Assembly: GCA_958430865.1 (NCBI GenBank)
Contig: CAUDNR010002212.1
Span: 1-54,421, forward strand
Reading direction: 5' to 3'
Source: Entrophospora sp. SA101
Lineage: Eukaryota; Glomeromycota; Glomeromycetes; Entrophosporales; Entrophosporaceae
Length of the DNA: 54,421 nucleotides
Under the pieces are notes generated by a model that was not told where the DNA came from, did not search any database, and saw only the letters and a program-made list of their open reading frames with translations. Of this stretch, positions 32,610 through 44,489 are shown piece after piece; position 1 is the stretch's first letter, and each line of letters starts with the position of its first letter. The position numbers and the translations under genes are program-made.

Positions 32610-33161
32610 GATAGCTAACAAGACAAAAGTCAAAATGGAAAATAGGCATCGAGAACGCATAAAAAAGGAAAAAGTTTCCAATTTGCTCTTCCCAATAATT
32701 TTTATCATCTTCTCTTCTTCTTTCTCCTCTTCCCTTTTACTGTTTTCCTCCTCGTCTTTTATACTCCTTCTTCCTCGACTTCTTCTTCAACTCACTTAAT
32801 TTCTCCATCTTCCCGATTTTCATATCTTATTAGTTTGTCCTGATTGTTCCTTGATTTTCTCAATGCCTTAATACTAACAAGTGTGTAGACAATCCTGACC
32901 TGTGAAATGTCAAAGTCACATGATAATTCACTATTAATTTCAATACTAGGTTATTTGAAAAACAGTAAATGACATCGTAATTTGTCAACAACACTGATGA
33001 ATAGATCTTTGTTATATGTTATTTGGTTTAATTAAAATAATTTTTTAAAAAAAAGCAAGACATTGTGTAAATTTGAAATTTATAATTAACGAAAAATTTT
33101 ATTTTCTGAAATTGGAAATCATGTGTGATTGACAATCAAAATTTTTTTTTCGAAATCTATA
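32610..33161. other. Intergenic, PheRS upstream region, copy 2
   Basis: Duplicate of 9131-9682, including the CT-rich tract and the three-codon upstream ORF at 33121. Confidence 0.35.
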
Positions 33162-35021
33162 ATGTTGTTATCAAAATCTTTGGTTTTAGAAAAGTTATTT
33201 TTAAAAAAATCTTTGTCAAAATTATTTGTAATAAATAATAATAATTATAATAACAATAAAATTCTTTTTTATTTTTTTTCTACCAATAATAATCACGTTA
33301 ATATAAATCATGATAAAATTAATCCAAAAACATCAACACTGATTAATAATGATGATAGTCTTTCAAACCAAGAACCGAACATTAAAGAGCCATATATTAG
33401 TGAGGACACAGTTTACATTGAAGGGAAAACCTACTCGACTGATAATTTCACTAACGTGACACCAACAATCTTATCCAAAATCACAAGGAAACTTCATCTT
33501 CAGCAACAAAACCGACAAACATCTAATTATCATCACCCAATTTCAATACTAGCCAATAAAATTAAAACACATTTTAATGACTTTGATTATTTTGATTCAT
33601 TTAATCCAGTGGTTACAACAAAAGAAAATTTCGATGATCTTGGATTTCCGATAGATCATCCAGGTAGAAGTACCACAGATAGTTATTATATTAATAAAAA
33701 TGTTATGCTAAGAACTCACACATCAGCTCATCAATTACAAGCCTTCAAATTGGGATATGAGAAATTTTTGATTAGTGCAGATGTTTATCGAAGAGATGAG
33801 ATTGATTCAAATCATTATCCTGTTTTTCATCAAATGGAAGGTGCAAGGATTTTCCCAATTGATAAAGTTATTGCACAAGTTAATAATGAACTAATGTTGA
33901 ATTCTTCTTTTAGTAGTAGTAGTAAGAATAAGAGTAAGAGTGGTAATGATGGTGATGGCGATGACAAAGTAAAAACAAATGATGATACAATAGTTGGATC
34001 ATCGAATCCTTTACAATCTTGCCACCCAATTGAAGAAGCTAATGCAACAATAAAACATTTAAAATATTCGTTGAATAGCATGGTTAAGAATTTGTTTAAT
34101 GATAATAACAACAATAATGGTGATGATAATAATAAGGATTTACAGGTTAGATGGATTGATGCATATTTTCCATTTACAAGTCCAAGTTGGGAAATGGAAA
34201 TATTTTATAACGGGAAATGGCTTGAAATTTGTGGATGTGGAGTTATACAACAGCAAATTTTAAATAATTCAGGCAATGATAATAATAATAATAATAATAT
34301 ATTATAATCTTATATAATGATATAACAATAACACTATATAATTATTTATATTTGTTTGGTAGGTCAATCGAATAAGATTGGATGGGCATTTGGATTAGGT
34401 TTGGAACGTATAGCGATGGTATTGTTTGGTATACCGGATATAAGATTATTTTGGTCGAAAGATGAACGATTCACAAGTCAATTCACATCCTCAGATAAAA
34501 TAGTAAAATTTCAACCATTTTCCAAACATCCATCCTGTACAAAAGATATTAGTTTTTGGTTGAATAATGAAGAAGATGGAAGAGAAATGAAATTTCATGA
34601 AAACAATTTTTGTGAAATAGTAAGAGCAATTGCTGCAGATTTAGTAGAAGATGTTAAATTGGTAAATTGATTGTGCTAGTGGTGACGACTTGGTGGTTTG
34701 GTGATATTATTCTTGTTGTTATATATATATATATTTATTATTAATGCTTTATTTGTTTATTTTTAATAGGTTGATGATTTTATAAATCCAAAAACTAAAA
34801 AACGTAGTTTATGCTATAGAATTAATTATAGATCTATGGATAGGTAATTATCATATGTTAAATTTTATTGAACATTTAGATTTTTTAGTATTAAAGAAAA
34901 TAACAAATTTTCCTTCCTTTCTCCCTCCTCCAAAAGAACATGTACAAACGAAGAAATCAATGACATTCAAGAAAAAGTAAGAAATAATATCGAGAAAGAA
35001 TTAAATGTTACATTAAGATAA
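33162..35021 (+). CDS. MSF1: Mitochondrial phenylalanyl-tRNA synthetase, copy 2
   Basis: Exons: 33162-34272, 34363-34661, 34770-34843, 34937-35021, giving the same 522-residue enzyme as copy 1 with [19 protein letters not shown] and the C-terminal anticodon-binding fold. The GC donor of intron 1 (34273) is preserved. The first ATG in frame is 33162; codons upstream in the open frame start only with TTG. Confidence 0.92.
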
Positions 35022-35117
35022 TAAATCTAAATTTTTTTAAAAAAATATAATGTATTAAAAAATCCTGTATATAAATAATAATTTTACAACTTGATTTTTT
35101 ATTATTATTATTATTCA

Positions 35118-36359
35118 TTATTTTCCAAAGAATTTTTTATAAAATAATGTTTCAGCTAAATCAACATCAACACAACTTAATACATTCTTCATTTGTTTAG
35201 TATTTCGAATGCTTGACCAATTCTTATTGATATATTTGAATGCAATATTCTTTAATTGTAAATTATTCGTACTCCATCCTAACATTAATATTTCACTCCA
35301 GTTATTTTCATCAATCATTTTAATTATTTTTGTTGTCGCCAAATCTTTTAATTCTTCTAAATTTATAATATTTGCTTGTAAATAAAGATCTCGTAAGATT
35401 TCAAACAATAGATTTTCTTGTAGTCGATTAGTGTAGAAAAAATATAATATTTCTTTAAAACATTCATACGATACATTATCATCCATTTTAATAACTTCAT
35501 TTGAATTTAATTCACCCCATCCTCCTACATCCTCACCCCCACAACATTCTTTTTCTCCTTTTATTCTATCGAATTTTTTCTTATAATATTCAGATTTTAT
35601 TGATAAAACTATCCTGCTCGCTTTTAATTCATTACCACAGCTAAACTTAAATCTAATATCACTAAATTTCTCATTATTTAAATATTCTTCTAAATCATAA
35701 TTAAAGGTTTTCAACTTTTTATTACTGACGCTGTTGCTGTTGTTGTTACTGTTGTTCAATTTTTCGTCATCTTCATTTTCTTCTTCATCACAAGCAACAT
35801 TAATTTGATCAGGAAATGCAAACTGTACACGAATTAATAAATTTGTTTTTTTCTTAAAATCTTTATCTGGAAAAATTTGATGTATTTTACATAATTCAGG
35901 TATGCCTTGACAAGGTCTATCCGAATTAAATACAAATTTTTTTTCTAAAAAATATTTATAACAATCGAGTTTTTCTAAATCTATAAATGATAAGCTATTA
36001 TTGATACTACTACTATCACTACTATAATTCTTGTAGTTATCATCATTATCAATACTATTCTTGATCCTAAAAAGTTCAAATTTATATTTCATAAGTCTTG
36101 TTTCTAACTTGAATTCTTTTTCACAGTCACTCTGAATAGGCCAAACAAATAATGAAACATAACCGTCAACAAGTCTAGGTAATAATTTTAAACGCCAAAT
36201 ATATTCATGGTCATCTTTTAATAATTTTCCATCTTCAGAATAAAGTGGACCCGTTGAATGAATTTTTTCACTATAATAAGATTGACAATTTTTATAATTA
36301 TAAAATTCTTGGAAATCTTCTACAAGCCAATTGTATGTATTTGTATGTTTCTTAAACAT
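35118..36359 (-). CDS. MATH-BTB domain protein, copy 2
   Basis: Identical 413-residue single-exon protein to 11639-12880: MATH-like N-terminal half, acidic Asn/Ser linker, BTB (EYLNNEKFSDIRFKF) and a BACK-like tail. Probable Cullin-3 adaptor by architecture; partner unknown. Confidence 0.82.
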   Translation of the reverse strand: MFKKHTNTYNWLVEDFQEFYNYKNCQSYYSEKIHSTGPLYSEDGKLLKDDHEYIWRLKLLPRLVDGYVSLFVWPIQSDCEKEFKLETRLMKYKFELFRIKNSIDNDDNYKNYSSDSSSINNSLSFIDLEKLDCYKYFLEKKFVFNSDRPCQGIPELCKIHQIFPDKDFKKKTNLLIRVQFAFPDQINVACDEEENEDDEKLNNSNNNSNSVSNKKLKTFNYDLEEYLNNEKFSDIRFKFSCGNELKASRIVLSIKSEYYKKKFDRIKGEKECCGGEDVGGWGELNSNEVIKMDDNVSYECFKEILYFFYTNRLQENLLFEILRDLYLQANIINLEELKDLATTKIIKMIDENNWSEILMLGWSTNNLQLKNIAFKYINKNWSSIRNTKQMKNVLSCVDVDLAETLFYKKFFGK

Positions 36360-36393
36360 TTTTTGTTTAATTCAATTTTGGGATTAAAAATAC

Positions 36394-36401
36394 TATTTAT
36401 A
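36394..36401 (-). promoter_or_regulatory. TATA box of the MATH-BTB gene, copy 2
   Basis: TATAAATA on the minus strand, 35 bp from the ATG at 36359. Same as copy 1. Confidence 0.4.
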
Positions 36402-36519
36402 GAGATCGACAAAAAAAAAAGTCAGTCACTTGATAATCTCGCGATAATCTTCTTTATCCTTATGGAAAAATATATAAACAATAATAGTATCAAGATCAGG
36501 GTATAGACGCTTGACAATC

Positions 36520-36543
36520 TTGCATTTTAATATTAAAATGCAA
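36520..36543. repeat. 24-bp perfect palindrome, copy 2
   Basis: TTGCATTTTAAT plus its reverse complement, as at 13041-13064. Confidence 0.7.
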
Positions 36544-36566
36544 ATTAATATCATCATCCAAAACCG

Positions 36567-37019
36567 CTATTTCACGTGAATTGAAGTATTCGGAATTTTA
36601 TGAGACCAAGGAAATTTTAATTTAACCGAGGGTTTTTGAGAAAGCCAGTGATAGGTGACGCTATCTATGCGGAAAGGAACAAAGTTCGTTTGGACCGCGC
36701 AATAAATGCCGTAGCAATTAAGACAATTTTTAGGTTCTCTTGGTTTTCCCAATTTATGAACTGCATTTCCCTAAATTCAAAAACATAAATTCTTTTTCAT
36801 TTGCTAAAAGATTTTTGTTTTCTTTGATTAATTATAAAAAAAAAAACCATTTCTATTTTTTCTGTCAGAAGTAGTGGAAAAGCCAGTGTAGGCATTGTTG
36901 AACATTCCATTATAAATTTCCGATATAAAATCTCTTCTGTCTGTCTGCTGTCAATAATTCTACAAACGACATTTTAACCTTTTAGTATTTTTAAAATTTT
37001 TTTAATGCAGAACTTTCTT
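36567..37019 (-). pseudogene. 5' remnant of a TKL-kinase gene, copy 2
   Basis: Copy of 13088-13540: the NAVHKLGKPRE remnant and the kinase upstream flank without the MITE insertion. Confidence 0.55.
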
Positions 37020-37156
37020 CATCACGTAACTTTATGTCCCATTAACACAAAAATATTATTATATCATTATAATTTTCTAAGAAGTATATCCCTCAACTAC
37101 CGATAGTCAAGCACAACTTTGAAATCGGCTCGGGATTATGGATAGAAAAATTAATA

Positions 37157-37321
37157 CAATCAAACCTCGTCTCAGCGAAGTGCTGGATATATAAGAAAAC
37201 TCATTCAAAATTCGTTGAAACAGGATTATTAACGAATTTTATATGTTTTCATAATGTGTAATAAATAGTAATGGTAATAGTAACAAGATTTTTAAAATTC
37301 GTTGAAACGAGAGTTTGACTG
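37157..37321. mobile_element. 165-bp pogo/Tigger-like MITE, copy 2
   Basis: Same element as 13678-13842, with TA on each side (37155-37156, 37322-37323). Confidence 0.65.
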
Positions 37322-37518
37322 TATTTGAATAAATTCACTCATAATAAAATTAACTACCTAGATATTTTATTTAAAAGAAACAATTTCTACTCTTCAAATA
37401 AATAATAATGATAATCAATTATTAACATCAAATGATAATATACGAAGAAAGACTTTGATGGTCGCGTAACAATTCTTTTCTAATTGTACACCACTACATA
37501 GATCCATTTTTTAAAAAC

Positions 37519-38349
37519 AATATATCCAACAATTTATCTGCGTCACTAGTGTTGCTGACTGGCCTGGATATCATTATTGCCTAGAAGTCAGAACTAGAAT
37601 TAATACTAATACTAGATTTATGTAGGAGTTATTTAACTGTTAAATTGGGATTAGTATAATTGATGAACGGTTCTGTTTTTCAGGTTATTTGTTTAGCTTT
37701 AACCACGAGCATATTGTGGTAACCAAATATTTATAGAATGATTGAGATTTTTCTATGAGAATTAGATATAGCACCTCTGAAATTAATGATACTTTAAAAA
37801 TAAAGACAAACCATTAGTGAAATAAACAATCCTAAAAATTATAATTGGTTTCTTTAAACCTTATCTTTGCATTTGATGTCGATACTTGTGATCCGTGGTG
37901 AATTATACCATACATTTGAAATTATAAATACTTATCGATTTATATATGAGATTACTTAAAGTCAGATGATGGGTCACTTGTATAATTTGTTTTCATTTCT
38001 CTTATTTTAATAATAATAATAAATAATATTATAAAACGGTGAAATTAATTATCCATCAACAATTTTCCAACTTTTAAAATTTTAACCTTATCAACCCTCC
38101 TTTAAAATACTTCTTATTTTTATTATAATTAATCAATTATTTAATAAAATTATATTTCATAATTTAATAAGCTATCATTACTACAATTTAATTTAGCAAT
38201 TTCATCATTTAATATTCTGCTTGTATGTATGTTAATGAATGTGATTTATAAATTTGTTGCGAATTACTATTATCACTATTATTATTATTATTATTATTAC
38301 GCTATTATTACCATAGTGACAGAATAATAATATACAATATGAAAATGTC
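37519..38349 (-). pseudogene. Kinase 3' remnant plus array flank, copy 2
   Basis: Copy of 14040-14870: QQIYKSHSLTYIQAEY remnant and array-flank words. Confidence 0.55.
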
Positions 38350-38358
38350 TTAATATCA

Positions 38359-39169
38359 TCTACCACGCTGCTGGAATTGGGCTTTAATTTTGTTTCCTAA
38401 ATTTGCAAATTTCTTTTCTTCCTTAGGTTTAGTAGCTAAATATGATTCTCAATTTTTTTGATTCCTTTGGCTGATATTTCATCTATCTCTTTTTCCTTTA
38501 ACTCTTGTATGCCAGTCATTTCAGCATTTAAAACCACCTGAGTGTTGACTATATTTTCTTTTTCTTCTTAATCTTTTATATATCCTTGAAATCTGGCAAT
38601 GTTTTTTAAACTCTCGTTTTTTTCCTTGACTTCTTAAATTAAATTCTTTGCTGTGGAGAAGTAGTATAAGCAGTAACCACCATTATCAATTTATCTCAAC
38701 CGGCAAGTTATTTTGTTGATAAAATTGCTTTCTCGTCAAATGTTACTTAATTCAAACTGGTTGGTGTTCTGACCATCCTTTCTTTTTGACCTTTTCCCAA
38801 AGTTTTATGGATTCTTTCTCAATACCTTTCTTGGCAACTTTTTAATCATATTGTTTATACTTCTCATAGTTTTTTTAAACTTCCATGATAATCATCAAAA
38901 TTAGTATTATTATATTTTGGTTAGATTTCCCAACCATTTTAATTCTTGCTGAGTGTCAATATTAGCAATATCAGCTAAATTTCCTTAGGAAAATCACTCT
39001 CTGCTTGCATCTTACCTTGATTTTTCCCTGTCTCTTCAATAGTAAAATAATTTCCATTGGTAAACCATTCTTAACAATTTCAGAAGGTTTAAGTTTATGC
39101 TTTTCAAACTTATTTAATTCATCAATGGCTTTATTTGTCTCTTAGAAATAGTTCTTTATGTTATTCATA
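38359..39169 (-). pseudogene. Decayed coiled-coil gene, copy 2
   Basis: Copy of 14880-15690, with the same stops and frameshifts. Confidence 0.4.
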
Positions 39170-39484
39170 ATAATATTTTTATAATTGCTTTGTGATTTGA
39201 TTGTGATACTTGTAACCCGTGGCAAATAACATCACAAATTATTTATTTTATAGACTTTTCAAATATCAAGACCATACTCTGCTTTAAAGTAAGATACTTC
39301 CGAATTACTTCCCAGTTATAAATTTTATTATCTGTGAAATTATTTAAAGTCAGATGACAGGTCACTTTGTATAATTTTTCATTTCTCTTTATTTTAAATA
39401 ATATAAATAAAAATTTATCCATCAACAAATTAAAATTTTAACCTTCCTTTCAACTATTTATTTATCCTTTATCATTGTTTTTAA

Positions 39485-40832
39485 TTAATTAAATTTATTT
39501 AATAAGCTATCATTACTTAAATTTAATTTAGCAATTTCATCATTTAATATTCTACTTTCATGGTATGCTAATGGATGTGATTTATAAATTTGTTGTGAGT
39601 TACCATTATCATTACTATTATTGTTATTACCACTACTGCTACTACTACTATTATTACCATCACCACCACCAATATCACTGCTATTTTCATAAATTTCTTG
39701 TGATTTATTAGTAGCAAATGCAGTCAGCTCTGGAGCAGTTGGTCTCTTAGTTGGATCCATATCCCAACACCTTTGCATCATTTGTGCATAATCATTAGGC
39801 ATTCCTAGTAATATTGGTGGTCGTAAGCCTTCACATATATCTACCATTAAGAAATGATTATGAGCTTTATCATCAAATGGTGGATGGCCTGCAAATATTT
39901 CCCACATTAACATTCCAACACTATAAATATCTGATTCTTTTGTATTCTTTTTTCCTTTAAATAACTCAGGTGCAAGATATGACATAATCCCATAAACCTT
40001 ATTTGATGATTTTTCATCAACTGGTCCACATAATCCCAAATCTGTAATGTAACTACCACCTCTATCCATTAATATATTACCACTGTGTACATCACAATGA
40101 ATTAAATCATCTCTATGTATTTGATTTAATGAATCACATAAACAGCTAAAAATATTAATTCTACCTTTTAATGTTAAATTTGAATGATTTTTTTGTAAAT
40201 AATCTCTTAAATTTCCTTCTGGTGCATAATCTAGAACCATTGCATAATTTCCATTTTCTCGGAATTTAGTTATACCATAACAAGGAATAATTAAATCTGT
40301 TTTAATTTTACAATAATTCAATGCCTATAATTAATCATATAAATAAAAATAAAATCAATTGATTTAAAATAAATAGTTGATTTAATTTAAATAAGATTGA
40401 TTAATTACCTCTAAAAAAAAAACTTCCTGGATTACTTGAATTATTTAAAGATTTTAATACTACTTTCTGAGCTCCAAAATAATTAAATTCTTTTTTATTT
40501 TCATCATAATCATCAATAGTTCCTCTTGTCCACCTGGCAGTATAAATTGAACTGAATCCACCTTCTGTTAACTTTTTTATATTTTCAAATTGCTCATAAG
40601 GTACCCATTCTATAATTGCATCTGGAAGAGATGAAAGATTTTGACATTTTTGAATAAAATTATCAATTATTTCATTTCCAGATGTCCAAGTATCAAAGAG
40701 ATTCTGCAAGTGTAAACTAATACACTCTTCACAAAATTTATCAGAGTATCTTGTTACTCCACAATTTTTACATTTTCTTGGTTCTCCTAATTTATTCCTT
40801 GCATTCTGTAATTCAAATTCATAAATAATCAT
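39485..40832 (-). CDS. TKL-type protein kinase, copy 2 (same frameshift)
   Basis: Exons about 40832-40410 and 40321-39485. Same HCD catalytic loop, DLG motif and Ser/Asn tail as 16006-17353. The T run of 10 that throws exon 1 out of frame with exon 2 is also here (40413-40422, minus sense). Two independent contigs with the same error would be unlikely unless the block is one molecule assembled twice or the frameshift is real and older than the duplication. Confidence 0.8.
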
Positions 40833-41004
40833 TTCTCTACAATATTCTTTTTCATTTCTAAAAGGTTTTTGTTTTCTTTGACTAATTGTAAAAAAAAATC
40901 TTTTCTATTTTTTTTGTCAATTGAAAAGGCAGAATAGGCATTATTATACATTTCATTATAAATTTTAAGTACCAATTCCTTTCTGTTTACTGTCAATAAT
41001 TTTA

Positions 41005-41530
41005 CAGGGTGTTAAGAAAAAAACGGCGGTTGGTAAAAATATTGTTTTTAATGAAAAAGTAGCCAAAATTATATGATGAAAATTATAACAGAGAATCGGA
41101 GGATCTTAGATTATAACATATGAAATTTTTGAAGCATGTTATTATGTAGGCTTTAGAGCAATTATTAAAGAAATTTACACATTAAATTGTTTTTTTCAAA
41201 ATAATCAAATTCCTTTTATTTCCAATTGACAAAATTCTAGAAAATCTGGAAGTATGAAAGTTTATATATATAATCTCCAGAACTTTCATTACACACCGGT
41301 ATAATTTTTTGTATGATTATTATGTATATTTTTGTGTCAGGCTTATTATTAAAAATTTCCGTGTTAAAATTTCAGAGGCAAAAATTTTGCAAAGTTTTAA
41401 AAAAAAGATATGAATTAGCTTTATAGAAAATTGGCAATAGCATATCACATCTATTTTTTTATTTGTTTATCTTGCATAATTGTCAAGATATGAAATTTTT
41501 TGTACGGGCCCTTTTTTTTTAGAAACACTG
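41005..41530. mobile_element. Tc1/mariner-like MITE, copy 2 (chimeric or diverged right half)
   Basis: The left half is identical to that of copy 1 up to 41376. The right half is homologous but diverged and ends, minus sense, CAGTGTTTCTAAAAAAAAAG followed by GGCCC. TA flanks at 41003-41004 and 41531-41532. The right terminal repeat matches the left one only loosely. It is either an older related element recombined with the first, or an assembly switch between two MITE copies. Its right end lies in the 3' part of the TLDc gene remnant. Confidence 0.72.
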
Positions 41531-41532
41531 TA

Positions 41533-42611
41533 CTACATTGACATTGATGTCATTATAAGTCTCTGGAACACCATAAATGTTATTTGATTGAAAATAAATA
41601 TCACTACCACCACCAAAAGCGGGTAAATAAGAAAAATAACAAAAAATTGCACAAGAATTATCAACAACTCTGCAGTATTGATATTATTTCTATCATTTAT
41701 ATTAAATATAAAACTTTCACTTGTTGCTTTAAAATTTCCTGTTTCATTCCAATCAAGTGGATTGTAACCACCAATTATTTGATTTGAATTTTGTATTTTA
41801 CTAACTACAAGAGTTTTGTTGATATTATCACGTTTTTGATGAAATATTGTATGATCTAAACCATCTCTACTACTATGATATAAAAGTTTAAATTTATATT
41901 TAACTTCCCTGAACAAAGTATATGGTGTACTTTTTCTATCAATCCAATTTGCAAAAAGCAAAGTAAGCTGTTCATTAATTGTTGTTGATTCAAATTTTGG
42001 ATTTCTTGATGGCAATAAGTTTAATGCTTGTTGACTATTAGGAACTGAATAATATAATATGTTGTTCCAGAAAAAGTTTCTGATAGGGCATAATTTTATT
42101 CATTAGAAATAACCTGAAATCTTATTAAAGAAATAAGCTCCTTTATTGTGTTACTTAAATCAATAAAATTTTGTGATTTATTGATTTCTGGGATGTCTTG
42201 ATAATCCCCATTTAAGAACATCTTCCTAAATAACTATTTCATCAACAAAGACATCATCAAGAAAATAAATCTTACATAAACCTACGTAGGGTTCAGAATT
42301 GGCCAGCATTATGTCGATATTTTGGTAATTCTGTTAACATTTCCGCACAATGCTGGTCAGTTTTAAACCCTGCGTAGGTTTACACGAGATTTATTTTCCT
42401 GATGATCATCTCTTTTGAGAATTTCCAGTAGAATTGGTTTTTCCAATGACTCAAATTCATTTGACTGAAATAATTTTTTACTATAATCATAAAATTTTTT
42501 TAGATAGATATTTTTCAATTCCTTAAATTTTTCATTAGAATAAATCAATTGTAGAATTTCAGCTGGGGTTTTTTTTATATAGTCATCATGTTTTTTAACA
42601 AAGTAATTCAT
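41533..42611 (-). pseudogene. BACK/TLDc domain protein gene, broken by two insertions
   Basis: Minus strand from ATG 42611: MNYFVKKHDDYIKKTPAEIL, then SNEFESLEKPILLEILKRDD, a BACK-like helix region of BTB-TLDc proteins. It is interrupted by a palindromic insertion (42261-42398), resumes as DDVFVDEIVI-stop-EDVLKWG (a Trp codon turned TAG), then has several frameshifts. The TLDc part is good at 42015-41680: LPSRNPKFESTTINEQLTLL, FANWIDRKSTPYTLF, FKLLYHSSRDGLDHTIFHQK, NQIIGGYNPLDWNET. After another frameshift it reads SYLPAFGGGSDIYF and VPETYNDINVNVVQ, and stops at the MITE end. The N-terminal BTB domain is missing. TLDc proteins are linked to oxidative-stress protection and V-ATPase regulation in other eukaryotes; this gene is dead. 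Confidence 0.68.
42261..42398. mobile_element. 138-bp fold-back insertion in the BACK domain
   Basis: The arms GAAAATAAATCTTACATAAA and, minus sense, GAAAATAAATCTCGTGTAAA extend through CCTACGTAGGG/CCTACGCAGGG and GGCCAGCATTATG/GACCAGCATTGTG, leaving a loop of about 35 bp. Flanks carry GATGAT on both sides, but no clean target duplication could be set, so the class is open. The gene text breaks from LKRDD to DDVFVDE across it. Confidence 0.6.
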
Positions 42612-43656
42612 TGTATATTTATAAAATGAAAAGAATGAGCGAATTATATTTGAACTCTTTGATGGTAATTTAAATCGTCGTGAAAATAATGTTGAAAAAT
42701 GTCTAATAATTTATTTTTCATTTATGCAATTTTCCGTGCGCGTCCTTTTTTTAATTGATTTTTTCCAGTTATTCTGGCCAGGTACATCAGATCTTGATGT
42801 GTTAAAAATATTTTGTATTTTGAATGTCTATAAATTGCATGCAAAATAAAAATATTATATTTCCTGACTTATCGTTGATACAAATTCATCAAACTGATAA
42901 TATCGAATTGGGGTAATGGCGAGGATAATTGTTTTCTCATTAATAAAGTAAGACCTGACAGGAATATACTAAATTATCGTTTCTTTTAAAGAATTATCAG
43001 GTAAAAATTTGATCTCAATGGCTGTTCAAATTTGCTTCTTGTTTGTTTCATATATGTGTGTTTTTATATCATACCTACGTAAAAGTACAAAGTATAATGA
43101 GATACAACAACTTCAAATGATTAATTGTTTTTACATTTTTCTAGATAGAAATACGATAGAACCAATATTAATATGTACAGTGATGATATTATGCGTGAAT
43201 TTTAAATTCACGTGCACAAACTCACAACAATGACCACAGATTAATTGTTGTTGTTGTTGTTGTTATTATATATTATTTTTAGCAATTTTCGTCATTAGTT
43301 ATTAATAAACCCAAAAGATTACCATAAATATAAAAACAATATAGAAATCGAATTGGAGCTAAATTTATCGAGTTAGTTTTAAAACTTTGACTCGATATTT
43401 ATCTATTTCTTAGAAATCATCAAAATAAAATAAGCCATGAATATGTAATCGATAGAGAAAGGTATTCATCACCTGAAAGATTTTATATCACAGATTAATT
43501 ATTTATATGTTTTCAAAAAACATCATTGACGAAGAAATCATTGTTGATATAAGTTTAACAAAAAAATTTGATGTTATACTTATAGAACTTTGAACCTTCA
43601 CATCACAGTATCCTAATAATGGTAATAATAATAATACAGAAAATGTGGATATTATA
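42612..43656. other. Intergenic/accessory, AT-rich, nothing recognised
   Basis: Only short hydrophobic ORFs such as 43009-43233, with no motif. A GTT/TGT microsatellite lies near 43244-43265. Confidence 0.4.
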
Positions 43657-43766
43657 CATAGCCAGCTCCGTCAATCCGAAAGCATTCGCGCTGCCACTTT
43701 TCTTTGGTAAATTTACATAGATTTTGTGTTTAGGATTAACGAACTTCAGATTAACGGGCGACTATG
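43657..43766. mobile_element. 110-bp pogo/Tigger-like mini-MITE
   Basis: The left end CATAGCCAGCTCCGTCAATC and the right end, minus sense, CATAGTCGCCCGTTAATCTG are imperfect inverted repeats. TA flanks both sides (43655-43656, 43767-43768). The words GTTAATC and GTCAATC recur. It is too short to code. Confidence 0.6.
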
Positions 43767-43924
43767 TAAATAATAGCAATGAAAACACTTATAATAATGA
43801 TAATGAAGATGGAGGGAGCAAGAGCATAAAAGTAAATAAAGATATAATATTGATGATAATGTAATAAAAATAATCCTAAACCTGAAATAAACCGTTTAGC
43901 GAGAAGAACAAATCATTTCCATTT

Positions 43925-44230
43925 GTTTTAATCAACGTAGCAACGAAAACGAAAACCCAGGATTCATACAAATAAAGCTTTAGAAGAAGCTTTATCACCA
44001 GTTTTTGATACACGGCAAAACACTGAATTATTTATGAATTAGAGATTTATCAAAGTTTATTTTATTACCATTACTTCTTCTACACATGAAACCAAAAAAT
44101 TATCTGACCCTTTACTTTCCAGCTTGGATTGAATTAATGCAGACAACAACCAGGAAAATTCCTTTTGGATAAATATTATTATTTGATCAATTTGGTTTTA
44201 TTGACTTTGCTGTCAGAAATCGAAATTATA
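43925..44230 (+). pseudogene. Decayed ORF, family A copy 1 (unknown)
   Basis: Plus strand reads QRSNENENPGFIQIKALEEA, LSPVFDTRQNTELFMN, a stop, then THETKKLSDPLLSSLD, with more stops. A related text occurs at 45385-45640 (EALEEALLPV; ACACATGAAACTGAAAAATA). Two decayed copies of one unknown gene, possibly a transposon ORF. Confidence 0.35.
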
Positions 44231-44489
44231 TCCGAAATCGGAGTCAAATAATTTTTATATATTTGAATATTCGTAATATCCGTAATACTTTCGAATATTT
44301 GTAATGCTTCGATAAAAATGTCTTCAGTAAATGATGGTATTATTTTAATTAATTATGAAAAAGGAACAATCACAGTTACAAAAGGCAAATTTATTTATTG
44401 ATAAGAATCCTATAATAATAAATACCTAGTAAACTCCCATTCCACATTTCGATCGCAATAAGATATAAACAAAAGATATACAAAAAAAA

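Larger units (their letters stand above)
24099..41376. repeat. Large direct repeat, copy 2 (17.28 kb)
   Basis: Second copy of 337-17897, 283 bp shorter because the internal tandem duplication is absent. Every predicted protein is identical to its partner. Homopolymers and microsatellites compared are also the same length, including the 10-T frameshift in the kinase. The left flank is a coiled-coil pseudogene and the right edge lies inside a MITE whose right half differs from that of copy 1. Confidence 0.9.

Noticed and set aside
41584..41787. Plus-strand ORF over the TLDc remnant
   Set aside because: Antisense to the recognisable TLDc sequence.
43009..43233. 74-residue hydrophobic ORF
   Set aside because: No motif, no splice context, and AT-rich composition typical of chance ORFs here.
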